64,000 bases of DNA, taken from contig LGRX02027676.1 in NCBI GenBank assembly GCA_001247695.2, positions 23,074 through 87,073 of the forward strand, written 5' to 3'. Below, one piece after another: positions 9,366-19,290 of the stretch. Source of the stretch: Cymbomonas tetramitiformis (Eukaryota; Chlorophyta; Pyramimonadophyceae; Pyramimonadales; Pyramimonadaceae). Each line of letters begins with the position of its first letter. Position 1 is the stretch's first letter. A program made the position numbers and the translations under genes. The notes under the pieces are model-generated. The model did no database searches. It saw nothing but the letters and a program-made list of their open reading frames with translations, and was not told the DNA's origin.

Positions 9366-10380
9366 CAGGCCCTGAAAATTTACTCCCTGAAAACCATTTT
9401 CAGGCCCTGAAAACCATTTTCAGGCCCTGAAAATGACTTTCAGGGTCTGATCTTGTTTTATACTAGGCTAGTTATACACCTTAGAAAAAACCTCATATAA
9501 GTTTTCCACAAAAGTTCAGGGCCTGAAAATTTGGAATTCACACTCTTAAGAACCCCCCTGAACTTTTTTTTCAGGGCCTGAACTTTTTATTCACTTTTCG
9601 TGTTATATAAAGTTTAAAATTATATTCTCATGTCCCCATCTATCCCCCTGAAAAAAAAGTTCAGGGCCTGAACTTTTACAGTGTTCCAAGCCCTGAAAAT
9701 TCACATAAGGCCCCGAAAGGTCGTTTTCAGGCCCTGAAAATGGTTTTCAGGCCCTGAAAATGGTTTTCAGGCCCTGAAAATGACTTATCAGGCCCTGAAA
9801 ATGACTTATCAGGCCCTGAAAATGACTTATCAGGCCCTGAAAATGGTTTTCATGGCCCGAAAATGAGTTTTCAGGCCCTGAAAATGGTTTTCATGGCCCG
9901 AATATGAGTTTTCAGGCCCTGAAAATGGTTTTCATGGCCCGAAAATGAGTTTTCAGGCCCTGAAAATGCTTTCCAGGCCCTGAAAATGAGTTTTCAGGGC
10001 CTGAAAATGAGTTTTCAGGGCCTGAAAATGAGTTTTCAGGCCCTGAAAATGAGTTTTCAGGCCCTGAAAATGAGTTTTCAGGCCCTGAAAATGAGTTTTC
10101 AGGCCCTGAAATTGAGTTTTCAGGCCCTGAAATTGAGTTTTCAGGCCCTGAAAATGAGTTTTCAGGCCCTGAAAATGAGTTTTCAGGCCCTGAAAATGAC
10201 TTCTCAGGGCAGAAAATGTTTTTCAGGCCCTGAAAATGACTTTTCAGGCCCTAAAAATGGTGTTCAGGCCTTGAAAACAAGTTTCCAGGCCCTGAAAATG
10301 GTTTTCAGGCCTTGAAAACGAGTTTTCAGGGCCTACGACTTTTCGGGGCCTGAAAATGCCTTTCGGGCCCGAAAACAGGG
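9366..10380. repeat. Palindromic 21-bp repeat array (CAGGCCCTGAAAA)
   Basis: The motif TTTTCAGGCCCTGAAAA, or its reverse complement TTTTCAGGGCCTGAAAA, recurs dozens of times. Between about 9975 and 10200 it settles into a strict 21-bp period with spacer 'tgag', which opens a frame reading MSFQALK heptads. To the left, copies are spaced irregularly in both orientations, with AT-rich inserts at 9450-9530 and 9600-9650. Every copy is a near-perfect 17-bp palindrome. Confidence 0.9.
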
Positions 10381-11960
10381 CACTTCATTGCAAGTTATGC
10401 ATGCCCCCCCCCCCTATACTCATGTTATCCATTATTAAGTGTGCTCAGGCACGTGACGGGCATTCCTCCCAAGTAGACAACCCTCTGGAAGGGTATTCAA
10501 CCTATAATTGCCGCTTAACACCGCTACCGCAACCCCCCTTGCTTTCCACGGTGTGTGGCTAAGGATTGAATCAAGAAAGTTGCATCCTTGCTTGGAATGC
10601 CCATGGCCCGCCACAAAAAGGGATCCACACAAATTTTGGGCTGCCAACCCGATACCTTTGTGTGGTCGGGGACTTGCCCACACTCTCCTTGCCACGGTCA
10701 CATTTCTGAAACACGTGTTTACGTGTATCACCAACAATCCTACCCCAAAATATTGCATGCCCCACACACCTTTACATTTATATACATGCCTTACTTACAT
10801 TGCCGCCCGCCAACCTAAGCGCATCTCTCTAATCATTTGCAAGAATGCAACCTACGTTCTACCATGGATGAATTTTTCACTTCTTCGTGGCTAATTCCTA
10901 TGGCAACAACATTCTTGTCGGCTACTAATCAGATCATGTGGGTTAACAGCAACGGCGATGTCCACGCTCCCTCGATGGCTTCGCTGGTCATGTCGCGGCA
11001 TGCTCTGTTGCTCCAATCGCTCCTGCTGCTCACCACACACACACCACACCACACCACACATGCGCCCGGCATGTGCGCCCCCTGCTCAGTTCCATGCGCC
11101 CGACAAGGCGCCCCCCAGCTTAGTTTAATGCGCCCGGCAGGCGCGCCCCAAGCTCGGTTACATGCGCCCAACAACGGCATTGTACCATCAAGCGGGACGA
11201 GGACTACACCCACGGCTATCCGTTCCAGCAGCTTAATTCAGCAAAGACGAGTTATGTGGAAGTGCGCATACCCGAACGGCTAGATGGGGAAACCCCGGCG
11301 ATGAGCGTCTGCACGGCGGAGAAGGTAGCGGAGGAGCAGGATCGGTGCGATATTTTTGAGCAGGTCAAGAACTTCATGTTTGAGAGAATCATGGGGCAGA
11401 GCACTGTGAAGCAGACGGTGAAGCCTGGGGAAGGGAGGGACTGGGTTCTGGCTTCTTGGAACTTCTCTTTAGGGAACATGTTCCGTTTAGTGGGAACGGT
11501 GGCACGGACCGAGACGGGAGCGGTCGCACGAGTGAGATAGCCGAAATGCATAATCGATGATATCCATGGAATCGCTATATCGGACTGCGATCGCAGTGGA
11601 ATCGCATGAATTCTAAGGACATTGCGAAAAAAATCAAAAAAATATTTTTCAGGGTGAAATCGCCAAAAAAAACCCCGTTGTTTTTAGCTTGTTTTGGCGT
11701 TCTACACCATTATGCGGGTGAGGAGTGCAGCGTTTCGTGGAATTGAGGGGTTTCACATATCACGTAAATAATCCTGATGGTCACCGCAATTTTTAAATTT
11801 TGAAAAGAAAAAAAAATTGCCCAAATCGGCCGAAAATCGCGTTTTTTTGCCTGTTGTGGTGAGCGCAAGCAAAAAGTGAACAGGGATGCCACTTCTCCGT
11901 GGGCCACCTGAGCGTGCCACCTCAAAGAAGCCGCGGACCTAAAAATAAAATTCAAAAATG
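10381..11960. other. No confident gene; short CA-rich microsatellite
   Basis: I see only short ORFs without recognisable motifs. A (CA)n/(CCACA)n stretch lies at about 11035-11065. A 94-codon plus frame (11256-11540, EVRIPERLDGETPAM...) has protein-like composition and may be an exon, but I found no matching splice partners or domain. AT-rich homopolymer tracts occupy 11620-11850. Confidence 0.5.
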
Positions 11961-12236
11961 TGATTTTACTACTAACTGTGATTGCAGGAGCGGGCGCACA
12001 CCGGGACAACTACAAGGACGACCACGACACCGCAACGGCACCATACAGATGTGGCCCGACCGTACCCTGCGCCCAGCGCCAGCCGAGATGGAGGGCCGTA
12101 CAGAGCTAACGGTTTTTTGGGTGCTACGCAGGTTGAAGAAACGAGAAGATTGACGTTTTACAGCAAGAACACCGCTAACCGAGCTCAGCAGCACACTCTC
12201 ACACACAGCCCCCAACAAAAAGTCCCGACTCCAGAT

Positions 12237-12857
12237 ATGGCCATCACCAAGAACAAACCCCGCAAGACCTGCACCACCGAAACCCCATCACCACGACAGC
12301 CCGACCGCGATCCCGCGGAGCAGGCCTCCAAACGGGCGAGGAGAGCCCCGGAGGAGATAATAGACATGGAGATACTCCAGGACTCTCCGGGGACTACAGC
12401 AATCGGGGACTCCCCCAACCTGCCTATGTACACCCCACCATCCTCTGCAGAAAAGGGGAAACCCCCCTCACCACCCGTACGCCGTAATCCCGCCAGGCCT
12501 CCCAGCCCTGGCGCGGAGGCAAGAACAACAAAAAGTGTCAGCTTGGGGACCGCAAGAACCAAAACGTACAAAAAAAACCACCGATACAACCGGAAAAAAG
12601 GGAGCTACAGTAATACTGCATATTTAAGAGAACAGGGATATGCGGTCAGCCAGCCTCATCGGAAAAAAGTGAACCCCCCCCCGCCCCCCAACACGCCAGC
12701 GGCGCTTAACGAAGCGCGATCCAATAAGGTCAGCGATAGCCAGGTTTGTTCCTTATTTGCGACCATACCATATTTAATACATGGTTTAACATGGTTTCCC
12801 AACCATATTTCCTCATCTAGCCAGCTCCCGTTCTCTTATTTGGACCCATTCTCTTAA
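12237..12857 (+). CDS. LINE A ORF1, N-terminal part
   Basis: A basic, Pro-rich ORF starting at ATG 12237 (MAITKNKPRK) and open upstream to 11982 without an ATG. It shows Arg/Lys clusters (KRARRAP, KTYKKNHRYNRKKG) and Pro-rich linkers, as expected for an RNA-binding LINE ORF1 protein. After about residue 165 the composition changes sharply to AT-rich, non-protein-like sequence (12725-12955), and the frame ends. This looks like a small insertion or an intron separating it from the 12957-15200 ORF, but I could not find a clean splice pair. Function is inferred from position. Confidence 0.45.
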   Translation: MAITKNKPRKTCTTETPSPRQPDRDPAEQASKRARRAPEEIIDMEILQDSPGTTAIGDSPNLPMYTPPSSAEKGKPPSPPVRRNPARPPSPGAEARTTKSVSLGTARTKTYKKNHRYNRKKGSYSNTAYLREQGYAVSQPHRKKVNPPPPPNTPAALNEARSNKVSDSQVCSLFATIPYLIHGLTWFPNHISSSSQLPFSYLDPFS

Positions 12858-12956
12858 CGATTTGAAAAGGCTCAGGGTCATCGTAAAAAACGCGACCCCC
12901 CCCAAAAAAAAAGAAAAAAACCGCTGGCTGGTCTCTTATCGTCGATTCTCTTAAAG

Positions 12957-15200
12957 GTGAGGTATTACTGTACGGGCCCCAGCCACCCACGGGTGGAGGT
13001 CTCCACGGAGCCAAAAGAGGGGCAAGTCCCCGCAAAGACGATAAAATCGGTATTGCAGAAGGCATACCCTTATCGCAGCCATAAATCCTCCACTACGGGG
13101 GAGGCCCCACCGATCCGCAAAACACGCCTGACCCTCTCCCACCTGCCGGAACAAGTTCCGGGGCAGGACAGGGAGGGGGAAATCGAGTACCTGTCGGAAT
13201 CCTGGTGGGGTGACGACAGGGACCTCCAGAGAGCAGACTCCCCAGCAGCGGAGTTCTGCAAACTGGGGGTCCCTGAGCGGACGAAAGCCGACGAACAAGG
13301 AGTCAGGCATCAGCACTTCCACCATCTTCCTGCAGTCACGAACTGTAGCCTACACACAACCGAGACCAACAAGTACGGCTTCCCGGTGGAGGGCCACCCG
13401 CAGATCAAGATAACAGGGCTGAGGGAAACCCAAGGGTATGCCCTCCTCTACCTGCGGTACCTGCAGGACCTCATCCAGCAGTCCGCCCTCTCCAACCAAG
13501 AACGTGTCTTTAACTACGAAGACACCAACATCTTGACCAACGAAGAAGGGGTCGTGTACCAGATCGACCTCGCCTTCAAAACGCGCCTGCTGGCGCCAAT
13601 CTTTATTTTTAATACAAACTTCCTGGTGCCTATGTTCGTGCAGCCGGAGATGTGGGCGGACCCGGGTGCAGAAAGAGTCCTCCCCAACGTCTACGTTTGG
13701 TCCCCGCCCATCTACACTGCGGGGCCTATGAGGCTCCGCACTGTACAAATATCATCCCCACACTTCGCAGGGCTCGCCGCAGGTGACGTCGCTGGGGTGA
13801 TAACTCAGCACTCTACTCACAACTGGGGGGGAGCGGAGGGCATCACCCGCATCAGAAAAGGGGACTGGGGGGAGCCCGAGGAGGACGCGGAGCTCAGGGA
13901 AGTCGTGCTCCTCGAGACAGTCATCCCGGAGCACGCTGACAAAATAACACACGACAAGGACCTGGACTTCGGGTTCCCCACTACCAGAGGGCTCCTCCCA
14001 GCCACGGAGCTCAAACGGGAGGCTGGTAGGCGGGAGGTGGCGGTGATCGACTACAGCGAGCGGGCCTGGCTGGAGCACCGTGGGGCTCTTGTACGGGCCA
14101 TCACGGACAAGCTGTCGAAGCTGGCAGTCAGTGCGGGACTGAAGTCGGGCTATGGCCGGGACAGCAGCCTGGTGTTCCAGAAGCACCTTAGTACGCCCAA
14201 GTGGGCCCCATCCGACTCCAGGCAGGAGTCGCTCCTGCAGTGGAAACGCAACACGAACGTCACTTTCAACTTCTACGCGGTCTTCACCCAGGAGGCGTAT
14301 GACATCCTGGCAGACGCTGGCACCCAGACAGTCAAGATAGTGGTGGGCAAGGACCCGCAGACCGAGGAGGACATCATCACCCCCGTGACCGTAGAGGTCG
14401 GGCAGTGGAGCGAGAGAGGGGCGAAGAGCCAGCAGCGGAATCCTCGGCAGCCACGAGCACGTGACGAGGCGACCAGGGCCGCTGAGGCAGCAGTCGAGCT
14501 AGCCCAGGACAAGTCCACTGAGCAGCAGGCGGCGGCCATACAGCAGGCTCTGGTCAACGCCAGACCCTCTGCATCCTCCACCCCCGAAACCAAGTCCATC
14601 TTGAAGGACGTCCGTACCGAACTGGAGCTCCTGAACTCCAAGGCGGTGACGGCAGCGGCCAGAACAGAGACACTTGAGGCGGCGGCCGAGCAGCGCCACA
14701 CCGAGGTCACAGCAGGCATCAACAGCTTCCACACGACCTACAAGAGCACAGGCGAGGCTATGGTCACCACCCTCACGGCCCTAACGGACCGCATCACGGG
14801 CCCCATGGGGACAGTTCCCCAGGCCCAAGCCGCCGAAGCAGGCGGCCAAAACCACCACCAGGCACAACCGGCATCCGGAGGTGCCACCGGCAAGCCGAGC
14901 CCTCCGGACTCCCCGTACAGGGGAATCCCGTACACAGGCCCAAAGCCCAGGTACACGATCCCGAAGAGGCAGAAGAAAGCCGAGGGTGGGCCGGAGAAGA
15001 AGAAAAAGAAATCGGCCACTGAGGAAGAGTTCCACTCACCCCAGCTGACAATCGTCACGAGGCAGGCGTGCAGGACCAAAAGACAGGTAACCAGCCAAAC
15101 CAACAGCAACACTTCCCTGCTGACATCTACCGTAGCAAGCCTCGGCTGTCAAAAACTTACTGGGGGGTGGGGGAAACACTGCGGGTGCAGCACGACTTGA
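12957..15200 (+). CDS. LINE A ORF1, main part (gag-like, coiled coil)
   Basis: A 747-codon open frame without an early ATG (it opens with GTG), so it must be joined to upstream coding sequence. Residues about 120-480 are a globular region with hydrophobic strands (LLAPIFIFNTNFLVPMFVQ, FNFYAVFTQEAYDIL). I recognise no family. Residues 500-640 are Ala/Glu/Gln-rich with heptad spacing, a probable coiled coil (RDEATRAAEAAVELAQ...). The tail is Pro/Lys-rich (PKRQKKAEGGPEKKKKKS). This layout fits an ORF1p that multimerises and binds RNA. It lies upstream of the endonuclease-RT frame on the same strand. Confidence 0.5.
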   Translation: MRYYCTGPSHPRVEVSTEPKEGQVPAKTIKSVLQKAYPYRSHKSSTTGEAPPIRKTRLTLSHLPEQVPGQDREGEIEYLSESWWGDDRDLQRADSPAAEFCKLGVPERTKADEQGVRHQHFHHLPAVTNCSLHTTETNKYGFPVEGHPQIKITGLRETQGYALLYLRYLQDLIQQSALSNQERVFNYEDTNILTNEEGVVYQIDLAFKTRLLAPIFIFNTNFLVPMFVQPEMWADPGAERVLPNVYVWSPPIYTAGPMRLRTVQISSPHFAGLAAGDVAGVITQHSTHNWGGAEGITRIRKGDWGEPEEDAELREVVLLETVIPEHADKITHDKDLDFGFPTTRGLLPATELKREAGRREVAVIDYSERAWLEHRGALVRAITDKLSKLAVSAGLKSGYGRDSSLVFQKHLSTPKWAPSDSRQESLLQWKRNTNVTFNFYAVFTQEAYDILADAGTQTVKIVVGKDPQTEEDIITPVTVEVGQWSERGAKSQQRNPRQPRARDEATRAAEAAVELAQDKSTEQQAAAIQQALVNARPSASSTPETKSILKDVRTELELLNSKAVTAAARTETLEAAAEQRHTEVTAGINSFHTTYKSTGEAMVTTLTALTDRITGPMGTVPQAQAAEAGGQNHHQAQPASGGATGKPSPPDSPYRGIPYTGPKPRYTIPKRQKKAEGGPEKKKKKSATEEEFHSPQLTIVTRQACRTKRQVTSQTNSNTSLLTSTVASLGCQKLTGGWGKHCGCSTT

Positions 15201-17583
15201 ACTTGGACTTGGACTGAACACCATCCCGCACAGGAGGCCCGGCACCCCACACCAGGTGACACATCACCAACCCCCGAGGCAACTTACTCAATCCAAAGTG
15301 GCCACACCACACAGTTCTGACAGGGGTAAGGGGAACCACCGTCTGCCAGGGGACCCAGGAATATGCCAGGCCAAGAGCCAGCCAGGGCACTGGAGTGAAC
15401 TGACAAAAAAAGGCAAAGCGTGTCTGCAAGCGAGCCAGCCAAGAACTGAGCAAAAAGGGGGGCTGCGATCGAACAGGGAGGCAGCACACCCCCCGGGACT
15501 GGAGAGGCAACTAGACATCTTTGGCAAGGGCCCCAGCCAGGGGAGGTAGTGACATAAGAAATAGCAGAACCAAGCTTGCTTGTTTAACACTGCAAATTAT
15601 GGCAATATTTGTAACTGCTAGCAGCTACCCACCTGCAGTGACCCACTATGCCACCCTGAGACATGACCTTGCCACACCAATTAATACCTGCAACTATTAC
15701 ATTAACCATACTGGGATGACGAGCATACACCCCGCGCTGAGTGCACGAAACCAACGGACGCGCCGTAATAACTTACCAACAACTAACCGAGTACTGACAA
15801 CAGAAATACGACTGGTAATACATGCACAATGTCAATCAAGTGGCCCACCCTGGTAACTCACAAGACACTAAACTAAATACCCAGTGTGAAACCGATGAAC
15901 ACAAACCGATACTACACTATGAACACAGTAAACAACAACTAAATTCCTATAGTAATTGCGGGCAACACAAAAGGTATAAAGTAAAGAGCCGATACGGATG
16001 TACGCCTGAGCATGCAGCAACGGCCCAAAGTGAACACCCCAGCCAGCTGAGAGCAATGTTACCACCCACCCGGTTAAAACAAAATTACCACGATACCACG
16101 GTGAACCCTATAGTAACCCTAAAAATAAAAGACACAAATGACGGCACACAGCCCAACATACTGAAAGAGATGTTAAAAAACCTTGGGGAATGGCTCGGGA
16201 GGGCATGGAGACAAGATACACAAAATATAGGGGCGAACTGCCAACATTCGACCACAAGCGAATTCCCAAAAATGCTCTACGTAAAAATGGAAAAAAACCG
16301 AAAAACATAATGGAATACTACAAAACTTCTACACAATAGAGGGACAACATGCCAAAAACAAAACCCACCCAGGAAATAATATTAGGGGCGTTACAGCAGA
16401 TGGTTTAGGGCAATGTAACGCTGTAACCATAAACCCAGTAAAGAGCCGATACGGATGTACGCCTGAACATGCAGCAACAGCCCAAAGTGAACACCCCAGC
16501 CAGATGAGAGCAACATTGCCACCCACCCGGTTAAAACAAAATTGCCACGATACCACAGTGAACCCTATAGGAATCCTAAAAATAAAAGACACAAATGACG
16601 GCACACAGCCCAATATACCGAAAGGGACGTTAAAAAACTTTGGGGAATGGCTCGGGAGGGCATGGAGGCAAGATACACAAAATATAGGGGCAAACTGCCA
16701 ACATTCCACCACAAGCGAATTCCCAAAAATGCTCTACGTAAAAATGGGGAAAAAACCCCGAAAATATATACTGAAATACTACAAAACTTCTACACAATAG
16801 CGGGACAACATGCCAAAAACAAAACCCACCCAGGAAAGAATATTAGGGGCGTTATAGCAGATGGTTTAGGGCAATGTAACGCTGTAACCATAAACCCAAC
16901 ACCAGTGCAAGCTGAACTACGCTGCCCACGATGGGCACAACGCGACATAACCAGGCCATTACAGAATGCTACACTCACCATAACCCCAATGCTCATTATG
17001 CTGGTTGCTACATTAAAACCAAGAGGAACAACACGAGGTCGTACAGGGAAAACAAACTGTAGTAAACACAACAGAAGAACGCATAGTCGCAGAAGCAGGA
17101 GAAAAAGGACCACAGCGAAAAATGCAGCAAAGTGGAGCACACAGCCACCCTACGGCTACAAGCTGCTCAGACTAATTCACCGTAATGGTAGACCCATGTT
17201 CATTAGAACAAGGAAGCCAGAGCATGCAGTAACCGCGATAAAGGAAGGCACTCCAATAAGGGGCAGGTCGCTGATGCAAAAGATTGAGCAAAGGGTGGAG
17301 AAGCGAACCCGGAGCTGGAAGTCAAACATGACAGGAGGGGGAAACCAGGACCAAGCAGGAACGTACCCATACAACACCACCACGAAGGGGCTATTCGAGA
17401 TGAAGGGCCGACTAAACATGTTCCAGATACAGCACGCCCACTCACTGTATGAGGACAACCCAATGCCTCCCCTGGTGGTGGCCACAATGAGAGAAGCACT
17501 AAAACCCGAAGACAACAATAAGCCACACACCGCAAAGGCACTACAACTGCTCGGGAACTCCCGAAGCAAGCTTTTGCATACAG
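15201..17583 (+). other. LINE A inter-ORF region, including a basic 333-codon frame
   Basis: An AT-rich stretch dense in 'aac', 'ata' and 'cac', with short ORFs. A frame at 16647-17648 (333 codons) is highly basic (KHNRRTHSRRSRRKRTTAK). It becomes protein-like after about 17150 (LIHRNGRPMFIRTRKPEHAVTA) and runs into the Ulp1-like remnant. The corresponding segment of the 33-36.7 kb element (34261-35763) has the same Asn/Thr/Arg-rich character, so both are probably the poorly conserved N-terminal part of an ORF2-type polyprotein. Confidence 0.4.
15981..16898. repeat. 457-bp tandem duplication
   Basis: Two adjacent copies, 15981-16437 and 16438-16898. Both begin 'gtaaagagccgatacggatg' and end in 'gctgtaaccataaaccca'. 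They differ by scattered substitutions and a few 1-3 nt indels, so the duplication is not very recent. It lies inside the LINE A inter-ORF region. Confidence 0.9.
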
Positions 17584-17748
17584 GTGTGCGATGGCAAACA
17601 CTGGAGGGTAGTGCTAGCCGGACCAGACAAAAGAAACGACAAACTTAAGCTCTGGATATATGACTCCTCGAATGGGAAAACCAACGCAACTCTACGCAAC
17701 ACCAAACGGCTGACGACGGAAATGACCAACTGGGGGAGGGGGAGGTGA
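17584..17748 (+). pseudogene. Ulp1/C48-like cysteine protease remnant in LINE A
   Basis: The frame VCDGKHWRVVLAG...KLKLWIYDSSNGK shows the His-Trp and the Asp of the C48 (Ulp1/adenain) catalytic set: His in KHW, Asp in IYDS. The Gln and Cys halves are missing, because the frame stops at 17748 and the sequence moves into an acidic linker before the endonuclease. It aligns by motif with the more complete protease at 36441-36680. The domain appears to have lost its C-terminal half by deletion in this copy. Confidence 0.55.
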
Positions 17749-18034
17749 GAGACGAACCAACCGCACAATGGGAGAAATTCGAAGACACACAACTGGACGC
17801 ACCGGAGGCAAGTCAGGATTCCCAAGAATACCAGCCCCCCCTCACAGAACCGAAAAAGACAGACATAGGGGAAGACCGCCTACACATGCTCACATGGAAT
17901 GTAGCAGGACAAAGTGATGCCTGCCTCGACCTGGCAGAAGTCGTCATGAAAAGAAACCAAAACCAACTGGGTCTCAGGGCTCGTCATGAATACACTCGTA
18001 ATCATGATTACTTTCATGATTAGACCTTTTTTGG

Positions 18035-18120
18035 TACTAATCAAGTCTTGATTAGACCCGGCAGGGTACTAATCAAGTCTTGATTAGCCACGGCAGGGTA
18101 CTAATCGAGTCGCGATTTTT
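18035..18120. repeat. hAT subterminal palindromes, left set
   Basis: The 19-bp palindrome CTAATCAAGTCTTGATTAG occurs twice about 33 bp apart, with a third degenerate copy (CTAATCGAGTCGCGATT). Copies are separated by 'acccggcagggta' or 'ccacggcagggta'. These are probable transposase-binding sites. Confidence 0.8.
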
Positions 18121-18370
18121 TAATCATGACAAAAGTGGCGATATGACATATGTGGCCTCTGACAGTCGAGAGACAGTCTGACGCGACGGCCGGGTGCGTG
18201 GCCGTCGTCGGGTGGCCGTCGGTCGGGTGACTAATATCACTTTGTCTATTTTGTGGCTTCGTTGCACATGAGCGCACGTTCGTTCAGGCTCCACAATCGC
18301 CCGTGTGTTTTCTCAGATTTCTAGGACAGTTCGTCACGCATACTGTACTTAAGCAAGCACACACCGCAGA

Positions 18371-19125
18371 ATGGGTCGGAGCAAGAAAAATCCCGTTTCT
18401 AACAGGCAACAAACGCTAGACATGAAGCAGTATCCGGCTTTGAAAAAGCCGCTTGAGCACATAGGGAAACAGATCCAGATCCCGGGGTCCTTTTGGACGC
18501 TTGCTTCCGGGCGCATGTCAGAGAGCGAGAAGGAAACATTTTTTTGTGTACTATACGCGAGTTCTCGCTTTCGCAAAAAGTCTCAGGCGAGGCAGCTCCT
18601 TCGCAGGCTTTTCAATTGCAGGAGATGGGTCCGACTGGGACCGGCAGCCTTGAGGAAGGCGATGCTAGTGGCAAAATATTTTGGATTGAATATCCACTGC
18701 CATTTCTACAGTATTTCTATGCCACATTCCCTCTTTCTACTGAAGAGCAAGCACCACGTGTGGAATCCGCTTTGGTACCCCTCACACCGCAGGATGAGAA
18801 ACGTCCCCCTCGCCATCCCGACTTTCCGAACCTGGCATTTCCGTTTGCTGAAGTGTGCAAGTTTTATTCAGTTACTTCTGGCGATCTGGTTGAGATGGGG
18901 CCTAAGTCTGGACAATTTGCGACTCAGTTTGTGTGCACGGTTAAGAACAGTGATGGCACCGCCTGCGGCACGATACGCAACATCTCACCGCGTTATTACA
19001 TCTCACCGCGTTATTACATCTCACCGCGCTTTCACACGCCTCCGCGATATCACATGTCTCCGCGCTATGCACATGCTATACACATGCCTCCAAGCAATGA
19101 GCTAAAATTTACCCCACTCAGATGA
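18371..19125 (+). pseudogene. hAT internal ORF, probable transposase N-terminal remnant
   Basis: Coding sequence starts at ATG 18371 (MGRSKKNPVSNRQQTLDMKQ) and switches frame around 18555-18600. It continues as SLSQKVSGEAAPSQAFQLQ... to 19125. The late part contains FVCTVKNSDGTACG, which could be the Cys half of a BED-type zinc finger, the usual N-terminal domain of hAT transposases. The sequence then degenerates into repeats of ISPRYY. No catalytic DDE core is present, so the element is best read as an internal deletion derivative. The BED assignment is tentative. Confidence 0.4.
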
Positions 19126-19179
19126 GCAAAGAATGACTAAATGATCCAACAACCGAAAATATTCGAAAATCATGATTAA

Positions 19180-19290
19180 ACTAATCAAGTCTTGATTAGA
19201 CCCGACAGGGTGCTAATCAAGTCTTGATTAGCCACGGCAGGGTACTAATCAAGTCTTGATTAATCACAGGACCCCACTAATCAAGTGTAA
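19180..19290. repeat. hAT subterminal palindromes, right set
   Basis: Three further copies of the CTAATCAAGTCTTGATTAG palindrome at the same 32-33 bp spacing, with the same 'acccgacagggtg' and 'ccacggcagggta' linkers as the left set. Confidence 0.8.

Noticed and set aside
9986..10315. MSFQALK heptad-repeat 'coiled-coil protein'
   Set aside because: A 21-bp tandem repeat gives a 7-residue period automatically. The array also runs in the opposite orientation and irregularly on its left side, which a coding gene would not tolerate.
11256..11540. 94-codon ORF as a gene
   Set aside because: Protein-like composition but no start context, splice partner or domain; left in the unresolved spacer.
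9300..11600. Right terminal inverted repeat for the MULE matching the GTTATGTGACAC motif at 5747
   Set aside because: I looked for the reverse complement to the right of the transposase and did not find it; the motif instead pairs with 6071-6086.
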